DNA of 64,000 bases from an uncultured Paraprevotella sp. (GCA_900548345.1 URKA01000004.1:1-64000), one strand, 5' to 3'; shown: positions 52,447 through 61,925, numbered from the stretch's first letter. Program-made: numbers and translations. The notes: a model not told the origin generated them from the letters alone.

Positions 52447-52947
52447 ATGAGGCATTTGTTATCATTCATCCTCTCCCTCACCTGTTTCATGGTGTCGGCC
52501 GAAGATTTTACGTACACCCACGAAGGACAGACCCTGACCTACACCATCCTTGAAGGAAAGCCACAAACCTGCAAACTTAAAGACGGCACAGGGGGAAAGC
52601 CCGGAAACAGTGTATCCGGCAAAGTCGTCATCCCTTCAAGTATCCAAAAAGGAAACATATTGTATAAAGTGACAGGAATCGGCAGGTATGCATTCTGTGG
52701 TTGCAGTGGTTTGACATCCGTTACGCTTCCCAATGGGGTCACGTCTATCGGTGACGGTGCATTTTTGAACTGTAACAGTCTGTCTTCGATTTACTCCTTA
52801 AACCCCATTCCTCCAAAAATGGGAAGAACATTGTTCATGGGAACAAAAGTAAGACTTTATGTGCCGAACGAGGCTTTAGAAGCATATAGGACAGCAGAAC
52901 ATTGGAAACAATTCCGAAACATTCAAGGTATTGATGTAAAGAAATAA
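52447..52947 (+). CDS. Small secreted BspA-like LRR protein
   Basis: This 166-residue protein has a signal peptide (LLSFILSLTCFMVSA). The rest is a short BspA-type leucine-rich repeat protein: YKVTGIGRYAFCGCSGLTSVTLPNGVTSIGDGAFLNCNSLSSIYSLNPIPP, then YVPNEALEAYRTAEHWKQF, the usual capping end. BspA-like proteins are usually surface adhesins with many repeats; this one has only two or three and no sorting tail, so it may be a minimal or truncated member. It lies between the 21-bp array and a terminator and is transcribed alone. Confidence 0.8.
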   Translation: MRHLLSFILSLTCFMVSAEDFTYTHEGQTLTYTILEGKPQTCKLKDGTGGKPGNSVSGKVVIPSSIQKGNILYKVTGIGRYAFCGCSGLTSVTLPNGVTSIGDGAFLNCNSLSSIYSLNPIPPKMGRTLFMGTKVRLYVPNEALEAYRTAEHWKQFRNIQGIDVKK

Positions 52948-52989
52948 AAGATAGCAAGGCCTTAAAAGACATTGCCACAAAAAAGGAAA

Positions 52990-53040
52990 GGGCAGATATT
53001 TCCATACGGTTCACAAATCCCGTAAAGAAAATATCTGCCC
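52990..53040. terminator. Bidirectional terminator between the LRR and GH105 genes
   Basis: GGGCAGATATT (52990-53000) pairs perfectly with AATATCTGCCC (53030-53040). Flanking AAAAGG and CCTTT stretches extend it. It lies between convergent genes ending at 52947 and 53087. Confidence 0.75.
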
Positions 53041-53086
53041 CTCCCCTTTCGTGCTGTGGCCTGAACCGAGTTCAGGTGCACAATGA

Positions 53087-55408
53087 TTATTTCACAATCA
53101 CCGTAAGCGGAGCTTTCAGGTTGCGCGCGTATTTATCCAGTGTACACTGCCAGATGTGCATATCAGGCATGTCGTATTTGCTCCATGCCGTTCCGAAGTA
53201 ATAAGTAAAGGTATCGCCGGGATTGTACTGGCAGATTCCTGCCACATGGCCTATACCGCCGGCTTTTTCCTCTTGCAGCGGCATGTATTTCACGGCTTTC
53301 AGATTCTTCGGGAACAGGCAACCGATGAAAACCTGACCGTTCATCACCTCCGGATGGTCCAAAGCATCGGCGTATGCCACATAGCCCGTCTTCTTGTTCA
53401 TGACATATCCTTCGGGGTCGCTGGAATGCACCACGATGCCGGCCGCCACCTTGCGCGCTTCCTTCAGTCCTGTATAAGTCACCTCACACTTGTTCAGGTG
53501 CGTACCTCTGTCCAAGGTCACCACACGACTCTCCGCCACGTTAGCGTCGTCACCCACCTGAACAGGTGCGAAATTCATACGCACACAGAAACGCAACGGA
53601 CCGTTATCCAAGATCTCCACATCGTTATAACAACGCGGATAGATAAAGTCTTCGCCATCAAGCAACGCAGGAACACCCGCACCGAGCGTAGCACCTACCG
53701 TATAGGCATCCATGCCGTAACCGCGGTCGCGATGATAGGTCAGCGTGCGGTGCAACTCAGCGCATTCATTTCCACGGCCGGCCTTACGCAACGCATCCTG
53801 TAACCCGTAAGACGTAAGTTCACTGTGATAAAGGGTTTCGAGCATAGGATAAGACTGGTTCTTTGTGAACACATCGAAACCATAAATATGCTGTCCGCTC
53901 TTCTGGATGGCCGGGCCGTATGCCCGCCAGCCGTTTCTGTCGTTTTCCCAAACAAGATCGTCCTCACGGTTCGGATAGACACGGCCGAAGGCTGTAAACT
54001 TAAAGACGGAAGGTTGTCCTTTTTTCAGAGTAAGACGAACGGTTGTTCCCGGACGCACATAAGCCATTACCAACAGTTTTCCATCATGGGTGAGCTGGTA
54101 GGGAACTTCCGTGCGGTCGGCATCAGTCACTACAAACTGACGTCCGCCGGCTATACCCAATTTGTCGAACACGGTCTGTGCATCCAGTTCCACCACTTCA
54201 TTACGCAGTTCTTTCGTATCGTTCCTTATTTCGATTTCCACCGAAGGAGTATCGGTTGCGCCTACACTTCCGTCAAGATAACGCACCCGCTCGCATGCAG
54301 CCAACAGCCAGGCTCCAGTTCCGAACGGTGCCTGTGAACGTGCATCCACTTTTCGGGTGGGGTCGGGCTTTTCGCCAATCGGCTGCACAAAACCAATGGT
54401 TCCATCAGCCTGCAAGGCCATATTAGCCAAATAGCCCCATGCCTTTTCTATCACCGGAGCATATCTCTCACGGTCCAGCAAACCATGATTTACGCCCCAC
54501 ATCAGACCGTATGCAAAGAATCCTGTACCACTCGTTTCAGGACCGGGAGCATCGGCCTCGCACAACATACTGCGGCTCCAGTATCCGGCCGGTTGCTGGC
54601 AGCGCGCCACACCTTCGGCAAGTTCCCTGAAACGCTTTACGAAGAAATCACGATGAGCATAATCCCCCGGCATATCGGCAAGCACTTTGGCCAGTCCGGC
54701 CAACACCCATCCGTCGCCGCGCGCCCAAAAGCTCTTTCCGCCGCTTGCTGTCTTCACCTTCGGATAGATGTATTTCGCGTCACGGTAATACAACTGAGCC
54801 TCGGAGTCATACATCAGACTGTCGCTCCACAGGAAGTTCTCATAAAGACGGTCCAGATACATCTTATCGCCTGTGAGCTTATACATTTTCACCATGACCG
54901 GCATCACCATATAAAGCGCATCGCTCCACCACCAGAACTTGTTTTCGTTCATGTGGCACGCATAGCTCATCACTTCTTTAGCCCGTGCCACCTTATAGTC
55001 TGCAGGATTCAGCTCATACATGTCGATATAGGTCTGAAAACAGATTTGCCAATCGCCGAAAAGCACGAAATCCTGTCCTTCACCATAAGTTTTGTATCTC
55101 CAATTCCGTTTGTCATCACTATTTGCCCCTCTCCAGCGGTTATGGTCACACCATTGGGCCGAATAATTGTAATATGCCGCCTTTCCTGTCAGTTTATAAG
55201 CCTCCATATTACCGGTATAATAAGCGGCATGGTCCCAAAAAGCCCACACTTTGGGCGAATGGTTGGCCTGATAGCAATCATTTACTTTCTCAATCAGTTC
55301 CAGCACTCCGGCCGATTCCGCCGTTTTTTGTGCGTCCGCATGTTGCATCAGCCCGAAGGCAAACAACAATACCAACGTTTGCAAAAGATTCGATTTCAGT
55401 TTTCTCAT
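53087..55408 (-). CDS. Secreted GH105-like hydrolase fused to a DUF4861-like domain
   Basis: This 773-residue protein has a signal peptide (LLQTLVLLFAFGLMQHADA). Residues about 40-385 form an (alpha/alpha)6 barrel of the GH105 type: WAFWDHAAYYTGNMEAYKLTG, NKFWWWSDALYMVMPVMVKMYKLTG, GKSFWARGDGWVLAGLAKVL (catalytic-type Asp), YWSRSMLCEADAPGPETSGTGFFAYG and ARSQAPFGTGAWLLAACE. GH105 enzymes remove unsaturated uronic acids from pectin or rhamnogalacturonan fragments made by lyases. The C-terminal half (about 400-773) resembles DUF4861, with VRPGTTVRLTL, GYGMDAYTVGATLGAGV and YYFGTAWSKYDMPDM. The pairing with DUF4861 is common in Bacteroides. It stands alone, with no lyase gene in view. Confidence 0.88.
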   Translation of the reverse strand: MRKLKSNLLQTLVLLFAFGLMQHADAQKTAESAGVLELIEKVNDCYQANHSPKVWAFWDHAAYYTGNMEAYKLTGKAAYYNYSAQWCDHNRWRGANSDDKRNWRYKTYGEGQDFVLFGDWQICFQTYIDMYELNPADYKVARAKEVMSYACHMNENKFWWWSDALYMVMPVMVKMYKLTGDKMYLDRLYENFLWSDSLMYDSEAQLYYRDAKYIYPKVKTASGGKSFWARGDGWVLAGLAKVLADMPGDYAHRDFFVKRFRELAEGVARCQQPAGYWSRSMLCEADAPGPETSGTGFFAYGLMWGVNHGLLDRERYAPVIEKAWGYLANMALQADGTIGFVQPIGEKPDPTRKVDARSQAPFGTGAWLLAACERVRYLDGSVGATDTPSVEIEIRNDTKELRNEVVELDAQTVFDKLGIAGGRQFVVTDADRTEVPYQLTHDGKLLVMAYVRPGTTVRLTLKKGQPSVFKFTAFGRVYPNREDDLVWENDRNGWRAYGPAIQKSGQHIYGFDVFTKNQSYPMLETLYHSELTSYGLQDALRKAGRGNECAELHRTLTYHRDRGYGMDAYTVGATLGAGVPALLDGEDFIYPRCYNDVEILDNGPLRFCVRMNFAPVQVGDDANVAESRVVTLDRGTHLNKCEVTYTGLKEARKVAAGIVVHSSDPEGYVMNKKTGYVAYADALDHPEVMNGQVFIGCLFPKNLKAVKYMPLQEEKAGGIGHVAGICQYNPGDTFTYYFGTAWSKYDMPDMHIWQCTLDKYARNLKAPLTVIVK

Positions 55409-55456
55409 CGGATTAATATTTAAGATTGGTTTTCATTTCAGGTTATATACAATAGG

Positions 55457-55464
55457 CAAAGATA
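55457..55464 (-). promoter_or_regulatory. -7 element of the GH105 gene
   Basis: On the minus strand this reads TATCTTTG, matching TAnnTTTG. The transcript start would be near 55450, 42 bases before the ATG at 55408. A TTG 23 bp upstream is slightly far. Confidence 0.55.
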
Positions 55465-55554
55465 ATTCTTTTTTCTCAAATGTCGGGCAAACCGACCGGA
55501 CGGATATGCTAAAAAGGATGAAAGAATCAGAAGACAGACATCACCTACGGCTTT

Positions 55555-56481
55555 TTACCTGTCTGCCAGCCTGCCCTGCCAGGTGTTCCTTTCAAGCATG
55601 CGGCGTTTCATCCGCTCTGTAAACTCATAATTTTTCAGCCCCCAATCGGGTGCAATAAGCAGCTCCTTCGGCGACTGGGACACGAAACGCTCCAAAACAA
55701 GGTCCCGTCTCAGATGCTCAATATAATCTATCACCAAATCTATATATTCATCCACTCCGTATAAATGGAAATCTTCAGGATGCATGTCGAACTCGTGCGC
55801 CATACGTGTCCCGCGAATCAATTGCAACTGATGTATTTTCAACGTGGTAAGCGGCAACCGGGAAAGGGTGTCTGCCTGACATATCAGTTCGTCATGCTCC
55901 TCTCCGGGCAGTCCTAAAATCACATGGCCGCCCGTGTGTATGCCGACCTCCGCGGTTCGTCTCACAGCATCTACAGTCTCGGCAAATGTATGTCCTCGGT
56001 TGATACGTTGCAACGTATCATCGTTGGCACTCTCGATACCATATTCCACCAGCAGAAACGTTCGTTTGTTCAGTTCAGCCAGTTTATCCAACAAATCCTG
56101 CGACATGCAGTCGGGCCGTGTTCCGATGACGACTCCGACAATGTCCGGCACCTCCAAAGCCTCTTCATACTTCTCCAACAGTTCCGCCACCTCACCGTAT
56201 GTATTTGTATACGCCTGAAAATAGGCAAGGTATTTCATCTCCGGATACTTCCGGTTGAAGAAACGTTTCCCTTCCTCCAGTTGCTCCGTCACTGTTTTCT
56301 CTGTCCGGCAATATGCCGGATTAAAAGTCTGATTATTGCAATAAGTACAGCCACCCCACCCTTTTTCCCCATTGCGGTTCGGACACGTAAATCCCGCATT
56401 CAGCGAAATCTTCTGTACTTTATAGGGTAACCTTCCGCGCAAATAACTTCCGAAATCCGTATATAAATAAGGTGTATCCAT
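55555..56481 (-). CDS. Radical SAM protein of the YhcC/TIGR01212 type
   Basis: This 308-residue protein shows the radical SAM cluster site FTCPNRNGEKGWGGCTYCNN, where the spacing (Cys-x-long-Cys-x-x-Cys) is typical of the TIGR01212/YhcC family. It also has KYLAYFQAYTNTYG, VGVVIGTRPDCM, LLVEYGIESANDDTLQRINRGHTF, GGHVILGLPGEEHDE and a C-terminal basic region. The family is found in many bacteria; its reaction is not established, though tRNA or related modification is often suggested. It lies alone between the GH105 gene and the barrel protein gene. Confidence 0.85.
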   Translation of the reverse strand: MDTPYLYTDFGSYLRGRLPYKVQKISLNAGFTCPNRNGEKGWGGCTYCNNQTFNPAYCRTEKTVTEQLEEGKRFFNRKYPEMKYLAYFQAYTNTYGEVAELLEKYEEALEVPDIVGVVIGTRPDCMSQDLLDKLAELNKRTFLLVEYGIESANDDTLQRINRGHTFAETVDAVRRTAEVGIHTGGHVILGLPGEEHDELICQADTLSRLPLTTLKIHQLQLIRGTRMAHEFDMHPEDFHLYGVDEYIDLVIDYIEHLRRDLVLERFVSQSPKELLIAPDWGLKNYEFTERMKRRMLERNTWQGRLADR

Positions 56482-56552
56482 ATCAGGTTCTTATTCCGAC
56501 AAGACATTTGATGTATTAAGAATCATACTCGTCCCTCCAACACAACCTCATC

Positions 56553-57212
56553 CTAAAAGTTCACACCGAGATTCGCTGAGAAGATACCACATTTAGTTCT
56601 CTTAGCAACTTCATTAAAATCAATCGCATAACCAATACCGACATTAAATTTATTAATATCCATAGTAAAACCTGCCTGCCAACCAAACTGAATACGTTTC
56701 CAGGTAGCACCTCCACCACCCATATCATGTTTGCTAAAAACATTATATTCCAAACTTCTCCTCTCACCACCGTATTCTAATTTAACAACTTCTTTTCCAA
56801 ACAGATTAGCTCTCCAATAAAATCCAACAAAAGGCTTGAAAGCCACCTTATCGCTGCACTGAACCCTACAAACCATATTTAAAGGTACACGCAAAGCTAC
56901 CATGTTCAGACTCTCATTACACGTAATCTTATATTCATCATTATCAATATATTCTTCTTCGTCATAGTGTGCAAAGCTAATGCCCAAACCAGTTTCAAAA
57001 AATAATGGAAGTTTTGCGATATTAAACGCATGAACATATCCGGCCGTAAATCCATTGAGAACATTATTATCAGCATCATCCACATCAATATTCGCGGTAG
57101 TCATATCATACCCAAAACGTAATCCATGCCAAGGTTTCACACTATTCTGTGCAAACGATATTGATGTATATGTCATCAATATCGCGACCAATAAAAATTT
57201 AAAACATTTCAT
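56553..57212 (-). CDS. Outer-membrane beta-barrel protein
   Basis: This 219-residue protein has a signal peptide (FLLVAILMTYTSISFAQ) and a barrel with strands such as LRFGYDMTTANID, NGFTAGYVHAFNI, LFFETGLGISFAHY, FKPFVGFYWRANLFG and RIQFGWQAGFTMDI, ending LGVNF with terminal Phe. It resembles the PorT-like outer membrane barrel group. The gene is AT-richer than its neighbours and has a good Shine-Dalgarno sequence (AAAGGAAAG). It lies 26 bases after the FKBP gene and is probably in its operon. No ligand is suggested by the sequence. Confidence 0.78.
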   Translation of the reverse strand: MKCFKFLLVAILMTYTSISFAQNSVKPWHGLRFGYDMTTANIDVDDADNNVLNGFTAGYVHAFNIAKLPLFFETGLGISFAHYDEEEYIDNDEYKITCNESLNMVALRVPLNMVCRVQCSDKVAFKPFVGFYWRANLFGKEVVKLEYGGERRSLEYNVFSKHDMGGGGATWKRIQFGWQAGFTMDINKFNVGIGYAIDFNEVAKRTKCGIFSANLGVNF

Positions 57213-57238
57213 AAACTTTCCTTTTTAATTTAAATTTA

Positions 57239-57637
57239 TTATGCTATTCCCAATAGTTCTATCTCGAATATCAACGTTGAACCTCCAGGAATACCGGGCT
57301 GTGAGAATTTGCCATATCCCAATTCGGATGGAATATAAACCTCCCATTTATCCCCGATACACATCTGCTGCATCGCAATTATCCAGCCTTCTATCAGTTC
57401 GTTCAGTCGGAACGCAACCGGCACTCCACTACGACTACTGTCGAATTTCTTGCCGTTTATGGTCCAACCCGTATAATGAGCCGTAACAATACTGCGAGGC
57501 GTTGGATGTTTGCCATCATTTTTCCCTTCACTTATCACCTTGTAATATATACCTCTCGAAAGTGCCCTCACACCCTCCTCCTTAGCTTTTAAATCCAGCC
57601 AGTCCTTGTTGACCTGCGCATATTCCCGCTTGTTCAT
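57239..57637 (-). CDS. FKBP-type peptidyl-prolyl isomerase
   Basis: This 132-residue protein has no signal peptide and is probably cytoplasmic. A helical N-terminal lead (NKDWLDLKAKEEGVRAL) is followed by the FKBP domain: YYKVISEGKNDG, PRSIVTAHYTGWTINGKKFDSSR, VAFRLNELIEGWIIAMQQM, GDKWEVYIPSELGYG and IPGGSTLIFEIELLGI. These match the isomerase pocket residues (Tyr, Phe, Asp, Trp, Ile). It aids folding by cis-trans isomerisation of proline bonds. It is the first gene of a likely two-gene unit with the barrel protein, behind a TACCTTTG promoter. Confidence 0.92.
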   Translation of the reverse strand: MNKREYAQVNKDWLDLKAKEEGVRALSRGIYYKVISEGKNDGKHPTPRSIVTAHYTGWTINGKKFDSSRSGVPVAFRLNELIEGWIIAMQQMCIGDKWEVYIPSELGYGKFSQPGIPGGSTLIFEIELLGIA

Positions 57638-57691
57638 GTCTTTACCGATAATTGTCGTTTATGGGCGGCATGCTGTCGCATATCCCGTCAG

Positions 57692-57699
57692 CAAAGGTA
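57692..57699 (-). promoter_or_regulatory. -7 element of the FKBP-barrel unit
   Basis: On the minus strand this reads TACCTTTG, matching TAnnTTTG, 55 bases upstream of the ATG at 57637. The region upstream is shared with the divergent peptidase gene. Confidence 0.5.
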
Positions 57700-57828
57700 C
57701 AAAAATTAATCCGAATAAAATCAGTCAAAGTCAGACGTTTGAAGGCGTACTGGAAGGAGGACAGACAAAAGAACTGTCCATCACACAAAAAGATAGAGAA
57801 AAAAGCCGATAGTCATGAAAACATTCAC

Positions 57829-57836
57829 TATCTTTA
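57829..57836 (+). promoter_or_regulatory. Near-consensus -7 element of the DPP-IV-like gene
   Basis: TATCTTTA differs from TAnnTTTG at one base. It lies 26 bases before the ATG at 57862 and supports that ATG over the upstream in-frame start at 57652. Confidence 0.4.
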
Positions 57837-57861
57837 CACACCGAAAACAGAAACAAAGGAT

Positions 57862-60069
57862 ATGAAAAAAATCGCATTTCTACTATTCGGCTGCATAGCC
57901 CTGTTACAATCCGCCCTTTCAAATGCCGCGGAACTGACACTGAAAGACTTGTGCAACGGAACTTATTACGCCAAACGCATCTACGGAGTCACTCCCATGA
58001 AAGACGGGGAAACCTACTCACAACTGAGCCAGGACCGCAAGCAAATCATCACTTATTCGTTTCGGGACGGAAACCGGAAACAAGTGTTGTTTGACGTGAC
58101 CACCGCACGCAACTTCAACCTTGAACACATCGACGGCTACATCATGTCGCCCGATGAGAAAAACATTCTCATACAGACGGAAACAAAGTATATCTACCGG
58201 CGTTCATTTACGGCCGTGTATTATCTCTACAACATACAGGACCGCACGATGAGCCGTTTGTCGGACAACGGACCGCAACAGGCACCGAAATTCTCTCCGG
58301 ACGGCAATATGGTGGGATTCGTAAGGGATAACAACCTCTTCCTTGTCAAGTTACTGTTCAATAACAGCGAGAGCCAAATCACCAAGGACGGCAAGTTCAA
58401 CGAAATCATCAACGGTATTCCCGACTGGGTAAACGAGGAGGAATTCGGCACGAACTGCTCATTCGACTTCAACGCCGACAACACAATGATTGCATGGATT
58501 AGGTACGATGAAAGCGCAGTACCCTTGTTCTCATTCCCGTGGTACAAGGGCAGTCACCCGGCCAAGAGTCAATATGCGGAATATCCGGGCAGATACGAAT
58601 ACAAATACCCTGTGGCCGGTGCGGAAAACGCCACCGTAAGCGTACAGACGTTCGACATCAAAAGCCGCGTAATCCGTACATTGAAACTCCCGTTGGAAAA
58701 AGACGGATACATCCCGCGCATTCATTTCACATCCGATGCCAACAAACTGGCCGTGTTTACCCTCAACCGACATCAGGACTGTCTCGAAGTGTATATGGCT
58801 GACCCTCGTTCCACTGAATGTAAGAAGATTCTGAGAGACCAGGTAGACAAGTACATCAACGAGAACGTGTTCCATAACCTGAAATTCTACACCAACCGCT
58901 TCGTGCTCATGAGTGAGCGCGACGGGTATAACAGGCTGTACCTATATGACTTCAACGGAAGCCTTATCAAGAAATCCGGCAGCGGCCCCATCATCGTCAA
59001 ATCATTCTACGGATACGACGAAACCGACGGCAGTTTCTACTTCTCCGCCAACTCCGCCAACGACCCCGCACACAGCAACGTTTACCGTTTCGACAGCAAG
59101 GGAAAAACGGAACAACTTTCGTCCCAAAGCGGAGAGAACAGCGCCATATTCAGCAAGAACTTCAAATATTACATGAATGTATACTCCAACATCAGCACGC
59201 CTTACGTGACCTCGCTTTGCAACCGCAACGGGAAACAGTTGAAGGTACTGGAAGACAATAGTGAGCTGAACAGCAGACTGAATGCGCTGACACTGGGAAA
59301 ACGTGAATTTTTCAACTTCACCACCAGCGAAGGCATACAGTTGAACGGCTATATGGTAAAGCCTGCCGGATTCGACCCCTCAAGGCATTACCCCGTGGTG
59401 ATGTACCAATACAGCGGTCCCGGCTCCCAGCAAGTGCTCGACTCTTGGGGAACAGGTGCCATGGGCGGCACATTGTACGAACAATATCTGGCCCAGCAAG
59501 GTTTCATCTGCGTATGTGTGGACGGACGCGGCACCGGCGGAAGAGGAGCAGCCTTCGAGAAGTGCACTTATCTGAATCTGGGTGACCTGGAATCGAAGGA
59601 TCAGGTTGAAACAGCCGTTTATTTAGGCACCCTACCCTATGTTGACGCCGCACGTATAGGCATCTGGGGATGGAGTTACGGTGGATTCAACACGTTGATG
59701 AGCATGAGCGAAGGCCGTCCGGTATTTGCAGCAGGTGTAGCTGTAGCCCCTCCCACCAGTTGGCGTTATTACGACACTGTGTACACAGAACGGTTCATGC
59801 GCACCCCCAAAGAAAACGCCGAAGGCTATGCACGCAACCCCATCGGACGGGCTGACAAGCTGCACGGCAGTCTGCTTATCTGCCACGGTACGGCCGATGA
59901 TAACGTACATTTCCGCAACTCCATGGAATATGCCGAAGCACTCGTACAGGCCGGAAAGCCTTTCATGATGCTGCCTTACAACAACCGTAACCACAACATC
60001 AGCGGCGGAAATACACGCCATCACCTGTTCACGAGCATCACAGATTTCTTCACAAGAAACCTGAAATAA
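57862..60069 (+). CDS. Secreted dipeptidyl peptidase IV-like serine peptidase
   Basis: This 735-residue S9 family peptidase starts at ATG 57862; the frame is open from 57652 but the upstream part is not conserved-looking and precedes the promoter. A signal peptide (MKKIAFLLFGCIALLQSALSNAA) is followed by the eight-bladed propeller with WVNEEEFGTNCSFDFNADNTMIAWIRYDES (Glu pair binding the free N-terminus). The catalytic domain has GIWGWSYGGFNTL (Ser605), HGTADDNVHF (Asp about 679) and NISGGNTRHHLF (His). DPP-IV cuts Xaa-Pro or Xaa-Ala dipeptides from N-termini in the periplasm, feeding peptide uptake. It is followed by a strong hairpin. Confidence 0.93.
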   Translation: MKKIAFLLFGCIALLQSALSNAAELTLKDLCNGTYYAKRIYGVTPMKDGETYSQLSQDRKQIITYSFRDGNRKQVLFDVTTARNFNLEHIDGYIMSPDEKNILIQTETKYIYRRSFTAVYYLYNIQDRTMSRLSDNGPQQAPKFSPDGNMVGFVRDNNLFLVKLLFNNSESQITKDGKFNEIINGIPDWVNEEEFGTNCSFDFNADNTMIAWIRYDESAVPLFSFPWYKGSHPAKSQYAEYPGRYEYKYPVAGAENATVSVQTFDIKSRVIRTLKLPLEKDGYIPRIHFTSDANKLAVFTLNRHQDCLEVYMADPRSTECKKILRDQVDKYINENVFHNLKFYTNRFVLMSERDGYNRLYLYDFNGSLIKKSGSGPIIVKSFYGYDETDGSFYFSANSANDPAHSNVYRFDSKGKTEQLSSQSGENSAIFSKNFKYYMNVYSNISTPYVTSLCNRNGKQLKVLEDNSELNSRLNALTLGKREFFNFTTSEGIQLNGYMVKPAGFDPSRHYPVVMYQYSGPGSQQVLDSWGTGAMGGTLYEQYLAQQGFICVCVDGRGTGGRGAAFEKCTYLNLGDLESKDQVETAVYLGTLPYVDAARIGIWGWSYGGFNTLMSMSEGRPVFAAGVAVAPPTSWRYYDTVYTERFMRTPKENAEGYARNPIGRADKLHGSLLICHGTADDNVHFRNSMEYAEALVQAGKPFMMLPYNNRNHNISGGNTRHHLFTSITDFFTRNLK

Positions 60070-60089
60070 ACACGTCGGAAATACACAGA

Positions 60090-60135
60090 GGCGGGGCACG
60101 GGAAATGTCAGCATTTTGCTTTCCCGTGCCCCGCC
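60090..60135. terminator. Strong bidirectional terminator
   Basis: GGCGGGGCACGGGAAA (60090-60105) pairs perfectly with TTTCCCGTGCCCCGCC (60120-60135) around a 14-base loop. It separates the convergent peptidase gene and the methyltransferase gene ending at 60176. Confidence 0.85.
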
Positions 60136-60175
60136 CCTGTATCAAACTTTAAAAAGAGAGCAAGAAACAAGCATC

Positions 60176-60883
60176 TTATTTATAAATCAAGAAGATGGCC
60201 GGAATCTTCGACAAGTCAGGAAGAGAATGCCGCTTCCATTCCTGAACGGTGCGCGTTCGGATGTACTCCTCTTCGCACGTAATACCTGCCGCCACACACA
60301 ACTTGGTCTGCGGACGACATGAACGCAGAATCTCCCCGAACATCTTGGCATTGCGATAAGGTGTCTCGATGAAAAGTTGTGTCTGATGCTCGGAATATAC
60401 TTTCTGTTCGAGAGCCTTTATCTTGCGCACACGCTCACCCGGTTCAATCGGCAAATAACCGTTGAAGGCAAAACTCTGTCCGTTGAATCCCGATGCCATC
60501 ACGGCAAGAATCATGGAAGAAGGCCCCACCAGAGGAATAACCCGCAATCCCTTTCGCTGTGCGATAGACACCACATCGGCACCAGGGTCGGCCACGGCTG
60601 GACAACCGGCTTCTGAGATGACACCCACCGGATGCCCCTGCTCCAACGGGCGGAGATAAGAGGCAAACAACTCGGCCGAAGCATGCTTACCCATCGGACA
60701 GAACGTGAGTTCGTCGATAACGATGTCTTTGTCCACCTTCTTCAAGAAGCGTCGGGCCGAGCGCACATCTTCTACAATAAAATGTTTGATGCCACGGATG
60801 ATGTTCGTGTTATACGAAGGAAGAACCTTGTCAATCGGTGTATCGCCAAGCGTCACCGGTATCAGATATAATGCTGTCTCCAT
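60176..60883 (-). CDS. RsmI-like tetrapyrrole-methylase family methyltransferase
   Basis: This 235-residue protein starts at ATG 60883, directly after the gldB stop (TAACATG); an earlier in-frame Met would lie inside gldB. It belongs to the TP-methylase superfamily near RsmI: ALYLIPVTLGDTPIDKVLP, HFIVEDVRSARRFLKKV, GHPVGVISEAGCPAVADPGADVV (SAM and substrate motif), VIPLVGPSSMILAVMASGFNGQSFAFNGYLP and FIETPYRNAKMFGEIL. RsmI methylates C1402 of 16S rRNA with SAM; Bacteroides often carry a second divergent member and I cannot tell which this is. Coupling to gldB is shown by the overlapping stop and start. Confidence 0.85.
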   Translation of the reverse strand: METALYLIPVTLGDTPIDKVLPSYNTNIIRGIKHFIVEDVRSARRFLKKVDKDIVIDELTFCPMGKHASAELFASYLRPLEQGHPVGVISEAGCPAVADPGADVVSIAQRKGLRVIPLVGPSSMILAVMASGFNGQSFAFNGYLPIEPGERVRKIKALEQKVYSEHQTQLFIETPYRNAKMFGEILRSCRPQTKLCVAAGITCEEEYIRTRTVQEWKRHSLPDLSKIPAIFLIYK

Positions 60884-60884
60884 G

Positions 60885-61901
60885 TTATTTGGCTGAAGGA
60901 TTATAACCCGATTCAAGAAGCAACTTGTTGTAATCGGTCATACGAAGCAAATCGCCGATTTTCGTATCGGGATGCCGTTCCATATAATGCCCGACAATCT
61001 GCAAACCTATCCAAAGCCCTATCTGGTCGGGAGCGTCCTCGCTGATGTAAGGTGTATTGGCACGCGGCATCATGAAACGCCGCACCATCGTCATGTCCGA
61101 CGAATAGAGCATACGGGTATCATTGAGAGTCTTCCACACTTCGCTTTCGTTCTTGCTGTACCAGTCTATACGTTCATCGTCCAGACCGGCCTCACGCATC
61201 AGCGGCACATCGCGGTATTTGGCGATAATCCAATGTATTTTGGCGAAATTGACAATGTAGTCGAGCAATGTATGCACCTGATTGTCGGGCAAGGGATACT
61301 CATGAGTCAGATAAAAGAACAAGGCTTCGGGCACCAGACGGCTTCTGTCCATCGGACGCCTCTGATAGTCATGGTAATATTTCTTGTATAGAGGATAATC
61401 GTGGCCTAAGTATTTGTCCAAACTGATTCCCAGCACGCTGTCGCCAACCACGATACTCTGGTTTAACCCCGACACTTGTACATATACAAGAGGTATCCTG
61501 AAATTCCGGTCGGCTTTCTTGATATGGGTGAAGACCGAAAAGATTTCCTTTTCTTCTCCTCTCAAGTCGGCATACTCCTTATGCACGTCATCTATCAGCA
61601 CCTGCATGGTCGAGTCGAGATAGAACTCACGCAAACGCTGTTCAATCAACTCATCCTGCACTGTTCCGATGGCCAGCACATCTTCTATCAGCAAGCGCGT
61701 AGCCCGCGGATATTCGGTATTCATTCTTTGAAGCGCAGTGAAGCTGTTCAAGGACACAAACTCGTCCACCAACCGGTCGTAACGGTGTATCCGCATATCT
61801 TCCGACTTGGCTTCTTCCGTCTGCCAAGAAGCGGGAGCCCACTGGCATGAAGAGAATACCAGCGTAAGAACCACAAAGAAAAACAAAGACTGCCTCAACA
61901 C
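60885..61901 (-). CDS. gldB: GldB-like lipoprotein
   Basis: This 338-residue protein has a lipoprotein signal ending LVFSSC. The mature part matches GldB: IHRYDRLVDEFVSL, EYPRATRLLIEDVLAIG, VVGDSVLGISLDKYLGHDYPLYKKYYHDYQRRPM, LVPEALFFYLTHEYP and IGLWIGLQIVGHYMERHP. In Flavobacterium johnsoniae GldB is needed for gliding, but homologues occur in non-gliding Bacteroides, where the role is unknown. It is upstream of, and translationally coupled to, the RsmI-like gene. A consensus promoter lies 25 bases upstream. Confidence 0.88.
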   Translation of the reverse strand: MLRQSLFFFVVLTLVFSSCQWAPASWQTEEAKSEDMRIHRYDRLVDEFVSLNSFTALQRMNTEYPRATRLLIEDVLAIGTVQDELIEQRLREFYLDSTMQVLIDDVHKEYADLRGEEKEIFSVFTHIKKADRNFRIPLVYVQVSGLNQSIVVGDSVLGISLDKYLGHDYPLYKKYYHDYQRRPMDRSRLVPEALFFYLTHEYPLPDNQVHTLLDYIVNFAKIHWIIAKYRDVPLMREAGLDDERIDWYSKNESEVWKTLNDTRMLYSSDMTMVRRFMMPRANTPYISEDAPDQIGLWIGLQIVGHYMERHPDTKIGDLLRMTDYNKLLLESGYNPSAK

Positions 61902-61925
61902 TTATAATATGTTAAATTACAAGAA

